Shown in pieces: positions 9,265-19,608 of a stretch of 64,000 bases of DNA (within the stretch, counting starts at the first letter, position 1; each line of letters opens with the position of its first letter). The notes beneath the pieces are model-generated. The model had not been told where the DNA came from. It worked only from the letters and a program-made list of their open reading frames with translations, and did no database searches. The position numbers and the translations under genes are program-made. Where the stretch lies: NCBI RefSeq assembly GCF_900129815.1, contig NZ_FQWX01000014.1:1-64000 (forward strand). The letters are read 5' to 3'. The stretch comes from Asaccharospora irregularis DSM 2635. Lineage in GTDB: Bacteria; Bacillota; Clostridia; Peptostreptococcales; Peptostreptococcaceae.

Positions 9265-10387
9265 CAGCCAGTACATCTTTATAAACTCTTAAGTGTTTTT
9301 TTGCCATTTCAATATTATTAAATTCACTTATTATAGTATTGTAAGCATTTTCTTTAAGTTGTTGTCGTATGTCCACTTTTGAGATTACTTTATACAATTC
9401 ATCTGCTAAAGATATTGGATCCTGGGAAGGTACTAAAATCCCATTATAACCCGATGTAATTAGCTCTGGAATTCCTCCAACAGCAGTCACTACCACTGGA
9501 ATATTATTAACCATTGCTTCTAGTAACGAGATAGGTAAGCCTTCATAATCTGAAGATAAACAAAATATATCCAACTCATTCATTATGTTTAAAACATCAT
9601 TTCTAAAGCCTGTAAAACTTACCACTTCAGATAATTCCAAACTCTTGCATAATGTCTCTAGTTCGTTTCTTAGCTCGCCATCACCAACAATTAGAACTTT
9701 AAGATTATCGACTTTTTGTGTCAGAATTTTCAACGCATTCAAAAAAACATCTAACGCCTTCTGCTTTCTTAATCCAGCAATAATGCCTATTAACACTTCA
9801 TCATCCTTAATTCCAAATTCCTCTCTACATTTACTTGATGCAATTACTTTAACTCGTTTTATATCAATTCCATTATGAATTGTAATAACTTTTTCTTTTC
9901 TGACACTGAAATTTACAATTAGATTTTGTCGTACCTCTTCACTTACTGCAACTATCTTATTGCCCATTGTGTAAACTTTATTGATAATATTATCTGTAGA
10001 AAAGATGTTGTGAGCGGTAATAACTAATGGAATTTTAAAAACGAATGATAAAATCCTCCCAAATATTATTGGTATAGGCTGGTGTGCATGTAATACATTT
10101 ATATCGTATTTTTTAATTGACTTAATCAAAATTTGTAAACTGTCAAAAAAATCAAACACATACTTGAAGTATTTTGTAATTTTGTTATCACTCTTCCTAC
10201 TAATAGGTATATATACGTGAGGAATTCCTTCAGAATTTAATTCTTCTATCAATATTCCACCACTTGATGCTACAACTGAGTCTACATTATTTTGTTTTAA
10301 CCCTACTGCAAGATCCAATGCAACGAAAGCTGGTCCATTTTTTTTGATATTCGAAACTATTTGTAATATTTTTATTTCTTTACTCAT
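9257..10387 (-). CDS. glycosyltransferase, family 4
   Basis: 376 residues, GT-B fold. The N-terminal acceptor domain starts ILQIVSNIKKNGPA. The C-terminal donor domain carries IGIIAGLRKQKA, then VGDGELR, then SSDYEGLPISLLEAMV with the EX7E pair used in retaining transfer, and ending PVVVTAVGGIPELI. The start at 10387 is supported by AAAGGAGAC. An in-frame upstream ATG would overlap the previous gene by 68 nt. It adds a sugar during repeat-unit assembly; donor and acceptor cannot be told from sequence. Confidence 0.9.
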   Translation of the reverse strand: MSKEIKILQIVSNIKKNGPAFVALDLAVGLKQNNVDSVVASSGGILIEELNSEGIPHVYIPISRKSDNKITKYFKYVFDFFDSLQILIKSIKKYDINVLHAHQPIPIIFGRILSFVFKIPLVITAHNIFSTDNIINKVYTMGNKIVAVSEEVRQNLIVNFSVRKEKVITIHNGIDIKRVKVIASSKCREEFGIKDDEVLIGIIAGLRKQKALDVFLNALKILTQKVDNLKVLIVGDGELRNELETLCKSLELSEVVSFTGFRNDVLNIMNELDIFCLSSDYEGLPISLLEAMVNNIPVVVTAVGGIPELITSGYNGILVPSQDPISLADELYKVISKVDIRQQLKENAYNTIISEFNNIEMAKKHLRVYKDVLADE

Positions 10388-11621
10388 ATTTAGTCTCCTT
10401 TGTCTCAAAAATAGTCTGATATTTATACCACATATTTCCCCACACAAAGTTCTCTTTCAAATACAATTTAGATTTTTGAAAGTTCGCTTCACGATCTTTT
10501 AGTTTTTCTAGCATATTACAAATAATACTTGCATTTATTGTTCCATCTTTTATATTATTATAATTTAAAACAATCTTATTTGTAGGAATAGAACTCACAT
10601 CACCAATAGTGTCCGTAGTCAATAAAGTCAACCCTGATGATAAATATTCTGGAATTTTTGTAGGTGATGAGATTCTATTAATTAGTGATTCATCTCTTAA
10701 AATAATGCCGATGTCTGCAGCCATATAATAGGAGTAAACTTGATCATGTCTAACAGCATCAACCATATAATTTCTTACATTAACATTGTGCTTATTCATG
10801 ATATTAATCACGGTCTCTTTATTATGATTATGGGTTAAAAATATCAAATAAAAGTTTTCATCATAGTCAATTATTCTTTTAAACAGATGAGCTATTTCAT
10901 CCGTACAATGCCATAGTCCAATACCACCAGCATAAATAATAACCTTTTTATCTTCTAATTTAAGAATCTTTCTTTTTTCTTTTCTTAAATCATTATCAAA
11001 TTCAATCTTTTCCTGATGTATACACGAGGGAATAACTACCACATTTTCGCTAGCTACATCGAAATTATTACAAATGTAACTTTTAAAAGAATTAGAAACA
11101 CAAACTATAAATTTAGCATTTTCTAATGTTATTTTCTCAATTTTTTTATAATAAGAATAATTAACTCGACCAAATGATGTTCCCGATTCTCTGAATTCTT
11201 CCGGTGCAACTCCATGATAATCGATGATGTAAGGAGTATTTTGCTTTTTATTAACGTGGTATGCGATATAACCGCACAATAAGTTTTCCGCATATAAAAC
11301 ATCCATTCTTTTATTTTTATTCTTTCTAATAATTGTGTTGGCACAGTATTTAAAATACATATCAGGATTTGCAAAAAAAAGGACTACAGGCAATCCTATA
11401 TTAAAATTAATAGTAAATTTTTTATCGCTGAAATACTGCATTGTATCACGCATTACTTTTTTTAGTTTTGCTGGCATAAGTTTCTTCCAACTAGTGAAAT
11501 TCTCTATATGTACATTAAATTCATCGTAGCAGGACCATAGTTCTAATTGCCTTTTAACTCTTTGCGCATAACCATCATAACCTGTTATTGTACCATTCAC
11601 GATATGGACTATTCTTTTCAT
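10380..11621 (-). CDS. glycosyltransferase, GT-B fold
   Basis: 413 residues with a start at KRIVHIVNGTITGYDGYAQR. The later segment IIYAGGIGLWHCTDEI is a GT-B donor-domain beginning. It is followed by YYMAADIGIILRDES and SPTKIPEYLSSGLTLLTTD, the conserved end of the group 1 transferase domain, although the EX7E pair is less clear than in its neighbour. It overlaps the next gene by 8 nt. Its likely role is a further transfer step in repeat-unit building. Confidence 0.82.
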   Translation of the reverse strand: MKRIVHIVNGTITGYDGYAQRVKRQLELWSCYDEFNVHIENFTSWKKLMPAKLKKVMRDTMQYFSDKKFTINFNIGLPVVLFFANPDMYFKYCANTIIRKNKNKRMDVLYAENLLCGYIAYHVNKKQNTPYIIDYHGVAPEEFRESGTSFGRVNYSYYKKIEKITLENAKFIVCVSNSFKSYICNNFDVASENVVVIPSCIHQEKIEFDNDLRKEKRKILKLEDKKVIIYAGGIGLWHCTDEIAHLFKRIIDYDENFYLIFLTHNHNKETVINIMNKHNVNVRNYMVDAVRHDQVYSYYMAADIGIILRDESLINRISSPTKIPEYLSSGLTLLTTDTIGDVSSIPTNKIVLNYNNIKDGTINASIICNMLEKLKDREANFQKSKLYLKENFVWGNMWYKYQTIFETKETKYE

Positions 11622-11841
11622 TCTTTCACCAACTTTTCAATTTTTATTATTTATAAGTCACTAAACTTAATACTTCCAGTATTAATAACTGTATTAAGTT
11701 TCCGGCCAAAAATCTATTAAGCCTTTATAATTTCTTAGGGTGTATTGCAGCTATAAAAGTCTCTTCACTAATTTAAACTCCCAAATTTCAAAGCAAACAA
11801 TATAGAATCAAACTAAAATTCTTATTAACAGATCAACTAAA

Positions 11842-13086
11842 TCACGTTTCACGTTCACACCTATTAATTGCTTCTTTGCCTTCAACTAGTAATCTCCTTT
11901 TACTGTATGCTTCGAAAACTGATAGACATATATAAATAATGGACAATAGTCTATAAGTTGATAAGCTATCTACCAAACGATGAACCGAAAAGTATATAAC
12001 AATCATTGAACACGAAAAAAAGACAAGATCCCCTCTAAAGCGTAAATTTTTAAAAGCATCTATTGCGATTTTCATAAAATACCAATGGAACTTCCAAAAG
12101 AATATTAAACCGATGACTCCACTTGAAACAATTACTGATATATAATCACTATGTGGATCAAAATACCTAAAATAATAATACTGCTGTAAGTCTCCAGAAT
12201 ACATGTGAAACAAGTCGTTGTATCTTCCCGGACCGACTCCCAAAATAAAATTATCTATGATTACTCTTAATGAAGTTACCCATGTATAAATCCTATTAGA
12301 GAAGATCGTAGTTAAATCTTGATACGTAAAATAGCCATTTTTTACCCCTAAAATAATAAACGATATAAATACTAGCAGAAACGAGATGCTTGCACGTAAC
12401 AAGAAAGATAGTTTAATTTTATACTTAGTAAGTAATATAATAATGCAGGCAATTATCAAAGAGATTACTGCTCCTTCTGTCTTGGAAATAATTAATGCCA
12501 GAACGCAAACTGTCAATGTAATTCCGCTTATTATTTTGTTTTTACTTGTTTCGAATTTATTTAGAATTTTTCCACTTGCAATTATAAATGTTACCACCAA
12601 GTAAGATGCAAAAAAAATAGGATTATTAAATGTAGATGAAGGTCTTACCGAATCATTTTCAACAAATATAAATCCAGCTTCTGTTCTAAATAAATTAAGC
12701 AACCCTAAAATATTAAAAGTGTTATTATATTCCAAAATAGAGACAATCCCTAAAAACAAACCCACATACATAATACAATTTAGAACTTGGCGAGACTTTT
12801 TTTCAAAATCACTGCTGTTATATATGAAATTATAAAAACTATAATAAACAAGTAGTAATTCGAAATTTATGATTATTAATTTCAAATCTCCTCCATTAAA
12901 TAAATATGACAAAAGCACAATCAAATTGGTGGCTAATAGTAATACCATCCCTTTTGAATAGCGCATTACAAGTTTTTTCTTCGTGAGAAGAAATAATGAT
13001 ATGACGATCATCCCTATTCGTGAAATAGAGTTAGCAAAATAAATATTAGGATCTAATTGAACTAAAATAATCCATAGAAAATACAT
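11842..13086 (-). CDS. O-antigen ligase-type polysaccharide polymerase (Wzy-like)
   Basis: 414 residues with about ten to twelve membrane segments. A large outer loop in the second half holds LGVGPGRYNDLFHMY and DPHSDYISVIVSSGVIGLI, the pattern of the Wzy_C/O-antigen ligase family. With a flippase next door it most likely polymerises lipid-linked repeat units outside the membrane. Specificity is not predictable. It is separated from the following glycosyltransferase by about 220 nt. Confidence 0.85.
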   Translation of the reverse strand: MYFLWIILVQLDPNIYFANSISRIGMIVISLFLLTKKKLVMRYSKGMVLLLATNLIVLLSYLFNGGDLKLIIINFELLLVYYSFYNFIYNSSDFEKKSRQVLNCIMYVGLFLGIVSILEYNNTFNILGLLNLFRTEAGFIFVENDSVRPSSTFNNPIFFASYLVVTFIIASGKILNKFETSKNKIISGITLTVCVLALIISKTEGAVISLIIACIIILLTKYKIKLSFLLRASISFLLVFISFIILGVKNGYFTYQDLTTIFSNRIYTWVTSLRVIIDNFILGVGPGRYNDLFHMYSGDLQQYYYFRYFDPHSDYISVIVSSGVIGLIFFWKFHWYFMKIAIDAFKNLRFRGDLVFFSCSMIVIYFSVHRLVDSLSTYRLLSIIYICLSVFEAYSKRRLLVEGKEAINRCERET

Positions 13087-13694
13087 AGTATCCCCCCTTT
13101 CTCAGCACTATTATAGTTAGTACAAGCCTCGAAGCGTGCAAAAAACAAAAAGTAGGATTGGCACCTAATTTAGTTTTTTTCTTCGTACAGTGAGCAAACA
13201 GATACTATGTAGATATAGCAATCAGTTTAATCTAATACCATACTTTAGATTAATAAATGACACAATCTAGGCATATTTTCAAAAAACTTATACTTTAATA
13301 TCTTATATCTTTGAATTTGATCACTCTTCTATCAAGGCGATCTTATAATGGTTAGGTAGATCAGCTAATGACCTTAAAAATCTGTAAGTAACTTTTATAG
13401 AACCAACTGAATTATAGAATCATACTGGCGCAATAACTCCAAGCTATTTCTATCATAAGGCCATTGGAAAATGTTATTTTAAATCCATATAATTGTTACG
13501 ATGATAAATATTCTAAGAGTATTAGATGTTTAGAATATAACAGTAAATTCAATATGAAACGAATCAATTAATCAGTAATATTAGAACTTATGTTGATTCT
13601 TATTGTTCTCGTTGAAAAACTTACATTTTTAAACTTAAATGACACCTTTTGGATTCTTGAAGTTAATTAGTTCTGAAGTTCAGACTTACATAAC
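13087..13694. other. 608-nt gene-free gap inside the polysaccharide locus
   Basis: No open frame with a ribosome binding site is visible on either strand. A weak inverted repeat (ATATTCTAA with TTTAGAATAT) lies near 13506-13536. The sequence is as AT-rich as the neighbours. It may be a decayed gene, or a join between the sps-like half and the polymerase half of the locus. No promoter was identified with confidence. Confidence 0.4.
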
Positions 13695-14465
13695 TTAAAG
13701 TGGTAAATTGATTTTAGGCCAATAATGGTATATTGAATACCGTTCAATACATTTGAACCCTTTTGATAAATAAAAATTTATAGCACTTAAATTATCTACC
13801 TGTGTCCCTACTCTAATTCTTTCAATATTCTGCTCAAGTAAATAACTCTCTAATTTATTGATTAAAGCTTGTCCAACATGCTGTCCTCTAAACACTTTGT
13901 CAACAGCTATTAACTCTATCACAGCTTCACTTAAGCTAGCTCTTAAAGAAAAAAGCAAATAGCCTGCTAAGGTATTATCTTTATATACCGTTATGAAATA
14001 TTTATCTGGTTCTTTAAAAGCGTTCCTAGTCCAATTAAGGTATATATTTTTAGACTTATTTAAATCTAAATAAACATCATTAAAAAATCTCGAATGTCCA
14101 AAAGTATTTTTTGCAATTTCTAATATACATTGATCCTCAGCTTTATTTGATTCTAAACGTGTTTCAAGCGCAATCTCAAAGCATTCCGTTACACTTTTCG
14201 AAAACTGGATATTTACATCCGTTAGAAAAGCTGGTGTTTTTATGTTGATTAATCTATTGTTTTCCGATCGATTGTTTCTATTAATTATTGTAATAAAATC
14301 ATATTTACAAGATTCTTTAATAACTTCACACATTTGCATTTCTGTTAAGCCAATGTTTAGAATAACTTTTCCAGCAGATACTCCAAAATAATTTGTGTCC
14401 CACTCTAAAGTATGCCATTCATAAGGCCTTTCTGCATTACCTTGAAAGTCGCCATTAGTACGCAT
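13695..14465 (-). CDS. GNAT acetyltransferase of the nonulosonic acid pathway (SpsD/WecD-like)
   Basis: 256 residues. The C-terminal 110 residues form a GNAT domain: GYLLFSLRA, then IELIAVDKVFRGQHVGQAL, where RGQHVGQAL is the acetyl-CoA pyrophosphate loop, then VGTQVDNLSAINFYLSKGFK. The N-terminal HTLEWDTNYFGVSAGKV resembles the start of WecD and SpsD-type enzymes that acetylate amino-sugars. Position next to the NeuB-like gene fits N-acetylation of a 4-amino-sugar precursor. The exact substrate is inference. Confidence 0.75.
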   Translation of the reverse strand: MRTNGDFQGNAERPYEWHTLEWDTNYFGVSAGKVILNIGLTEMQMCEVIKESCKYDFITIINRNNRSENNRLINIKTPAFLTDVNIQFSKSVTECFEIALETRLESNKAEDQCILEIAKNTFGHSRFFNDVYLDLNKSKNIYLNWTRNAFKEPDKYFITVYKDNTLAGYLLFSLRASLSEAVIELIAVDKVFRGQHVGQALINKLESYLLEQNIERIRVGTQVDNLSAINFYLSKGFKCIERYSIYHYWPKINLPL

Positions 14466-14496
14466 GTCTCAATTCTCCCTATTAAAATTAAATGAT

Positions 14497-15603
14497 TTAA
14501 ACATTTAAGATATCGTCCCATTTGACTGGAGAACCTTCTTCAATCAATTTATTAGCTTTTACTTTATTCTGGATTAACATTTCATAGAACTTTGGCTCGA
14601 TTCCTAATTCTGATTCACCTGGTCTTAATATTGCAGTATTCAGTGTTGTAATAAGTTCGTTTGGTGCGATATCTTTAATTGCAAATACTGTCCTGTATGC
14701 ATATCTTCTTAAACTTCTTTCACATTCTTGCATTTTCTTTTCAGATGTTCCAAAAATCAATGGGTCAATTTCTACTTCTTCTTTGTTTTTTATTTTAATT
14801 TCTGTATCTCTAATTGCTCTTACCATTTCTCTTAACCCAATAGGGTCAACGGCAAAACTATGATCAGCTCCAGGTAAATTTTTATCTATCGTAAAATGCT
14901 TTTCTATTATCTTTGCTCCTTTATAAACTGCAGTAACTGGAGCTTTTATAGGATCTTCAGTATGATCTGAATAACCAATTATTAAGTCTGGGAAAGCAAA
15001 CTTAAAAGTATCCAATACGTTCATATTACATGTCTCTAATGGCGCTGGATATTTAGCTACACAGTGTAATAATGCAATTTTTTCATTCCCCTCATTTTTA
15101 ATTGTTCTAATTGCTTCCTCAATATCAGATAAATTTGCCCCTGCGGTTGAAAAAACCATCGTTTTCTGTTTTTTTGCTACATACTTTAATAATGGGATAT
15201 GTGTTATAGCATAAGAGGCCATCTTGAACGAATCAACATGATAATCCGTTAAAACATCTCCTGAATATTCATCACAAACCGTACATAAAAAACCAATATT
15301 TTTGAGTTTGCAATAATCAATTAATTTTGGTATCCACTCAAAAGGCAATTCTACACTTTTTAACAATTCAACTATTTCTTCGTTTTTACCACTGGCTGTA
15401 ATATATTTCCCCGCATTTTTTGTATACATTTTATCAGCTTTGAAGAGTTGAAATTTGACAACATCTGCACCTGCCTCTGAAGCTACATCTATGAGCTTCA
15501 ATGCCTGATTATAATCACCGTCATGATTAATCCCTGCTTCAGCAATAATAAGCACTGGTGAATCTTTATCTACTTTTTTACCACCGATCAACATTTTATT
15601 CAT
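14497..15603 (-). CDS. N-acetylneuraminate synthase family protein (NeuB/SpsE/PseI-type)
   Basis: Condenses an N-acetylated hexose with phosphoenolpyruvate to give a nine-carbon sialic-type acid. 368 residues. The TIM barrel begins IIAEAGINHDGDY and contains DVVKFQLFK, ALLHCVAKYPAP, IIGYSDHT and IEKHFTIDK, all standard NeuB motifs. A C-terminal SAF/antifreeze-like domain lies at about residues 300-360. The start at 15603 is favoured over one 18 nt upstream because AAAGGGG precedes it. It lies 1 nt after the SpsG-like gene. The product could be legionaminic, pseudaminic or another nonulosonate. Confidence 0.9.
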   Translation of the reverse strand: MNKMLIGGKKVDKDSPVLIIAEAGINHDGDYNQALKLIDVASEAGADVVKFQLFKADKMYTKNAGKYITASGKNEEIVELLKSVELPFEWIPKLIDYCKLKNIGFLCTVCDEYSGDVLTDYHVDSFKMASYAITHIPLLKYVAKKQKTMVFSTAGANLSDIEEAIRTIKNEGNEKIALLHCVAKYPAPLETCNMNVLDTFKFAFPDLIIGYSDHTEDPIKAPVTAVYKGAKIIEKHFTIDKNLPGADHSFAVDPIGLREMVRAIRDTEIKIKNKEEVEIDPLIFGTSEKKMQECERSLRRYAYRTVFAIKDIAPNELITTLNTAILRPGESELGIEPKFYEMLIQNKVKANKLIEEGSPVKWDDILNV

Positions 15604-15604
15604 C

Positions 15605-16675
15605 TTAATCCCCTTTCTCAAACAGGTAATTTTTATTTTCTTTAGAAATCTTATTATATTGATTGTTTAATACGTCAATAATTATATCCTTAACTCTTTC
15701 TAAGCCCATGCCATCAACGTATCTTCTCCCATTAGCACATAACCTTTGTCTAAGTGAAACATCATTATTCATTTGGTTAAAGACATCTCTAATCTGCCCC
15801 TCTTTTAAATCATCAATGATTCCTATGTTTATTGCTACATCTGAGTCTTCAAATCTTTCTGCAGTTTTCAACTGATGTTCTACTTGAGAAATAACAACAG
15901 CCGGAGTTCCTAGTGTAGCTGCTTCATATAATGTTACTCCACCTGAAATAAAACACAGGTCACTATTAAATAGTAGCTCAGCCATATTGCTTGCATTGAA
16001 TATTAACTTGCAATTGAGTAATCTGCTGGTAACATCTTTAAGCTTTTCACTATTCTTGTAAGCGGGTCCTACAACAATATTTATAAAAATGTCCTCTATG
16101 TCTTTTAGTTCATTGATAACTCTCATAGTTACATTCTTTGGATCGCTTCCACCGAAAGATAACAATACACTTTGTATTCTATTGTTTATTTTTTTGTTTC
16201 TCCTAATATAGTCTCTAAAAGATTTATTTAATATAATGAAGTCATTTCCACTATATAACTTTGATTGATTTACCGTATTCTTCGTTGGAAGAATTGCATT
16301 AATAAGCACATCTACATAGACTGAGCCTTCTCCGATGTCATCAAGTGCAATAATTGTCCCAATTTTATCTTTCAATTTCTTCATATAATGATACTCAGAG
16401 TTTAATTTGTCAATAACTAAGACATCTATAGAATTCATTTTGCATATTTTAGTCACAAGAACTGCTTCTTCATTAACAGATAAATTATTATCAATTTTGT
16501 AGAAGTTCAATTTTTCTTTTTCTAAAATGCACACAGTATCATTGTATTCTTTTGTAATCACAATAACTTGAATATCACTAATCTCTAATTCACGAATTAG
16601 ATTAAGACACCTAAACACATGACCCATTCCCATTAAATTGTTTCCATCAAACCTAAACGCAAGTTTTTTTTTCAC
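15605..16675 (-). CDS. PseG/SpsG-like nucleotide-sugar hydrolase
   Basis: 356 residues from a GTG start preceded by GGGGAGAT. The N-terminal RFDGNNLMGMGHVFRCLNLI carries the GxGHxxR signature of PseG/SpsG, which removes UDP from a diacetamido-sugar before condensation by the NeuB-type enzyme. The C-terminal GT-B half holds ISGGVTLYEAATLGTPAVVI. It sits between the cytidylyltransferase and synthase genes with gaps of 4 and 1 nt. It is longer than many PseG proteins at the C-terminus but has no recognisable extra domain. Confidence 0.82.
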   Translation of the reverse strand: MKKKLAFRFDGNNLMGMGHVFRCLNLIRELEISDIQVIVITKEYNDTVCILEKEKLNFYKIDNNLSVNEEAVLVTKICKMNSIDVLVIDKLNSEYHYMKKLKDKIGTIIALDDIGEGSVYVDVLINAILPTKNTVNQSKLYSGNDFIILNKSFRDYIRRNKKINNRIQSVLLSFGGSDPKNVTMRVINELKDIEDIFINIVVGPAYKNSEKLKDVTSRLLNCKLIFNASNMAELLFNSDLCFISGGVTLYEAATLGTPAVVISQVEHQLKTAERFEDSDVAINIGIIDDLKEGQIRDVFNQMNNDVSLRQRLCANGRRYVDGMGLERVKDIIIDVLNNQYNKISKENKNYLFEKGD

Positions 16676-16679
16676 GGGA

Positions 16680-17402
16680 TTATCTCCCCTTTTGCTTAAC
16701 ATTTCTGTTTATATTTAGAATTTCATGATTGTCTTTAAGATACTCTATAACTTCTGGAATGTTAATTATTTCATTGTTTCTGTACAATACCCGGTATATG
16801 TTTTGAATTAATTCAAAATCTTCAATAGTATCAACTGTCAACCTTAATTCTGGACTATTATATCCTATTGGAGCTTCAATCAGGTTAGTATCAAATTCCA
16901 TATTATTTTCTCTAATATACAAGGTAACATGCTCTTTATGATAACATTCCAATTTTCTCTTTTTAATACCGATTAAAGTACCCATATTAACAATTTCGCT
17001 GCCAACCCCTAGAGGCAAATTATTCATAGTTGTATAATGTGCTTTCTTACTTAAATGAGATTCTATCATCTTGTCAATACAAACCGGACATGTTAACGGA
17101 TTGTCTCCAGTTACTCTAACTAAAATATCAGCATCATAATATTGCCCAGTATTAACAAACCGATCCAAAACATCTTCTTCACTTCCAAGAAACATTTTAA
17201 TATTATTTTTAGACAATAGATTTATTAATTCTTTATTCTCTGCAGATAAGGATGTTGCAACAATAACTTCGTCTAAATCATTACATTTTTTTAATCTTTC
17301 TACTATGTGCTCAATTACCGTCTTATCACTTAATCTTTTTAAGACTTTTCCCGGCAACCTAGTCGAACCCATTCTCGCTTGAATGACTGCAATAATCTTC
17401 AA
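16680..17402 (-). CDS. cytidylyltransferase family protein (SpsF-like)
   Basis: Probably activates the nonulosonic acid with CTP. 240 residues from a TTG start with GAGGTGA 6 nt upstream; an ATG further up at 17444 lacks a site. The beginning IIAVIQARMGSTRLPGKVL is the nucleotide-binding motif of CMP-sugar synthetases and SpsF. VRVTGDNPLTCP and ELRLTVDTIEDFELI are family-conserved downstream blocks. The order SpsF-SpsG-SpsE-SpsD matches, in reverse gene lettering, the Bacillus subtilis sps operon. Confidence 0.85.
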   Translation of the reverse strand: MKIIAVIQARMGSTRLPGKVLKRLSDKTVIEHIVERLKKCNDLDEVIVATSLSAENKELINLLSKNNIKMFLGSEEDVLDRFVNTGQYYDADILVRVTGDNPLTCPVCIDKMIESHLSKKAHYTTMNNLPLGVGSEIVNMGTLIGIKKRKLECYHKEHVTLYIRENNMEFDTNLIEAPIGYNSPELRLTVDTIEDFELIQNIYRVLYRNNEIINIPEVIEYLKDNHEILNINRNVKQKGR

Positions 17403-17505
17403 TAATTTCACCTCACAAAAGTAACTCCATATAATATTTTTCATAGATAGTTTTCTAATAATTGCATTCGATTTTTCTAGAAAGTCCTACTTATGATCCA
17501 AGTTT

Positions 17506-18849
17506 TTATTTTTCAACTCTTAGCATCTCAATAATAAGCTCTGCTACTCGCGATGCGGCTTTTCCATCAGTGGCAAATTCTTGCCTTGCTTCTTTTAACT
17601 TTTCAACTACTTCTGAGTCTTCAAATATTAAACTAATTGTTTTAGATAACTCTTCTTTATCATAAACTCCTAAACCGATACCCATATCATTATAAGGTAT
17701 AAAATCGGGTTCACCTGTCAAGTTTATTGATATTAACGGCTTATCCATAACTACAGCTTCGAGTCCTGTAGTAGATGAAACAGTAATCACCAAATCTGAA
17801 AGCTCAATAATTTTAGGAGCCTCAATATCTTTTACTATGATTGCTTTATAACCCATTTCGTCAAGCATTACTTGTTGAATTTTTCCATCTTCATTTGGGT
17901 GTAACTTTATAATTAATTGTTTATTTTCATGCTCTTTCATAGCGTGTATTAATGCTTTTAAAACATTTTCTCTGCTATCAATAGGTTGTGACATAAGAGA
18001 AACTATTGTTTTACTCGAGTCAATGCCTAATTTTTTACACATTTCCATTTTATTCAAGTTCTTAAATTCCAATAATTTATCAAAAGCAGGTTGTCCTGTT
18101 ACAATAACTGAATCTGGATTAATTCCTCTATTTGCTATATTGTTTTTTGTGTACTTACACAAAACCGCAAACTTTGTTGGTTGTAGCTTGCAGTATTTTT
18201 CATAAACTTCATTAGCCACCTCTTGAATATCAGGATCATCGATTTGAGACTTAAGAATGATACTCTCCTTTTTGAATCCTTTTGCAATATATTGATCTCT
18301 TTCATCAGCAGTATCTACATGAATTTTATCAGGAAATGGTTTGTTGATATTTCCCAATAAATCTTCCACTCTTAAACTAGGAATTCCTAATTCACATGCA
18401 GCGATAAGTGAAGCAGCTTCAAACCTATGCATTGTAGTAGCAACTACTACATCAGGTTTTTCTTTTTGTAGTATTTCTTTCATTGCATTTATTGGAAGAA
18501 ATAATCTCCTATCGTAAACCTCGAAAACTTTTCTTGCAACTTCATTTCCTTTTTCATTTATTAGATCCCTCATTGAAAATCCATAATATGCAATTGAATC
18601 TGCAAAGCTGACATTTGAATCGAAGTTATGAAATTGTTCTGCTAAAGGAGCACCAACTTGCAATACTTCTTTTGACATATATGATGATAAGGTTTTACAT
18701 GGAATTCTATTCTTTCTCAAGGTTTCAGCAGCTAAATTAATCCCGATTGAAACTACCTCGATATCATCAAACTTATATAACTCCTTTATAATTGGAATTA
18801 TTGTATTAACATGACCACCACCATAACTAACAAAAAGACACTTTTTCAT
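17506..18849 (-). CDS. GT-B fold protein, SpsB/CDP-glycerol transferase-like
   Basis: 447 residues with start at an ATG preceded by GGAGG. The N-terminal KCLFVSYGGGHVNTIIPII is a GT-B first-domain glycine loop. The C-terminal domain SDLVITVSSTTGLEAVVMDKPLISI resembles UDP-GlcNAc 2-epimerases and CDP-glycerol glycerophosphotransferases. I suggest an SpsB-like transferase or an epimerase step of the pathway, based on its neighbours. The exact reaction cannot be assigned from motifs. Confidence 0.65.
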   Translation of the reverse strand: MKKCLFVSYGGGHVNTIIPIIKELYKFDDIEVVSIGINLAAETLRKNRIPCKTLSSYMSKEVLQVGAPLAEQFHNFDSNVSFADSIAYYGFSMRDLINEKGNEVARKVFEVYDRRLFLPINAMKEILQKEKPDVVVATTMHRFEAASLIAACELGIPSLRVEDLLGNINKPFPDKIHVDTADERDQYIAKGFKKESIILKSQIDDPDIQEVANEVYEKYCKLQPTKFAVLCKYTKNNIANRGINPDSVIVTGQPAFDKLLEFKNLNKMEMCKKLGIDSSKTIVSLMSQPIDSRENVLKALIHAMKEHENKQLIIKLHPNEDGKIQQVMLDEMGYKAIIVKDIEAPKIIELSDLVITVSSTTGLEAVVMDKPLISINLTGEPDFIPYNDMGIGLGVYDKEELSKTISLIFEDSEVVEKLKEARQEFATDGKAASRVAELIIEMLRVEK

Positions 18850-18899
18850 TTCATGTTCCTCCATAAATTCAGTTTAACGATTGATATTCTGATGTCTGA

Positions 18900-19586
18900 C
18901 TAATTTACTCCTTTTTGAAACAAGACAGTATGAATTGTTTTTAGTATCACTTTAATGTCCAATAATAAAGAGAAATTTTGCACATAATACGCATCGTATC
19001 TAGTAGCCTGTAAAGTGTTCAAACTACTTCTTCCATATGCTTGCGCCATCCCGGTTATTCCTGGTCTAACCAATTCTCTTATTTTCATATATTGCTGGTG
19101 AATCAACTCATTTTCTGGATATTCATTATTTAACTTCTCTAATCTCAAATCAATTTCTTTACTTGGAACAGCTCTAGGTCCTACTATGCTCATATCGCCA
19201 AGTAATACATTAATTAGTTGAGGGGTTTCATCTAAGCTAGTTTTTCTCAATATCCATCCAACTCTCGTTACTCTTCTGTCTCCTTTTTCGGGTGACTTTA
19301 AGTTCCCAACTGATGAATCAACATGCATAGTCCTAAATTTATAAGTTTTAAAGTCTACACCATTTTTACCTCTTCTAATCTGTGTAAACATAATCGGTCC
19401 TTTAGAGTCAATTTTTATGCTGATAGAAATTAAAATAAAAAAGGGAACTAAAAATAGCAAGCATATACACGATATAATAAGTTCAATTAACCTTTTTACT
19501 ATTAATTGAACTCTTTGATTGTGTGATAGTATTCCAAAATCATTTAATTCAATTAAATCATCTTTTAATGTACTTATATTCATCAT
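18900..19586 (-). CDS. initiating sugar-1-phosphate transferase (undecaprenyl-phosphate)
   Basis: Starts repeat-unit assembly by moving a sugar phosphate onto undecaprenyl phosphate at the inner membrane face. 228 residues with one N-terminal membrane helix (LIELIISCICLLFLVPFFI). The bacterial sugar transferase domain shows YKFRTM, RKTSLDETPQLINVLLGDM, SIVGPR and RPGITGMAQAYGR. The length fits the short monotopic class. Its place early in the operon fits the first committed step. Confidence 0.92.
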   Translation of the reverse strand: MMNISTLKDDLIELNDFGILSHNQRVQLIVKRLIELIISCICLLFLVPFFILISISIKIDSKGPIMFTQIRRGKNGVDFKTYKFRTMHVDSSVGNLKSPEKGDRRVTRVGWILRKTSLDETPQLINVLLGDMSIVGPRAVPSKEIDLRLEKLNNEYPENELIHQQYMKIRELVRPGITGMAQAYGRSSLNTLQATRYDAYYVQNFSLLLDIKVILKTIHTVLFQKGVN

Positions 19587-19608
19587 TTCACTTCCTTCAA
19601 AAGTAATA

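Noticed and set aside
11129-11374. Second minus-strand frame inside the glycosyltransferase gene
   Set aside because: Fully inside a conserved gene in another frame.
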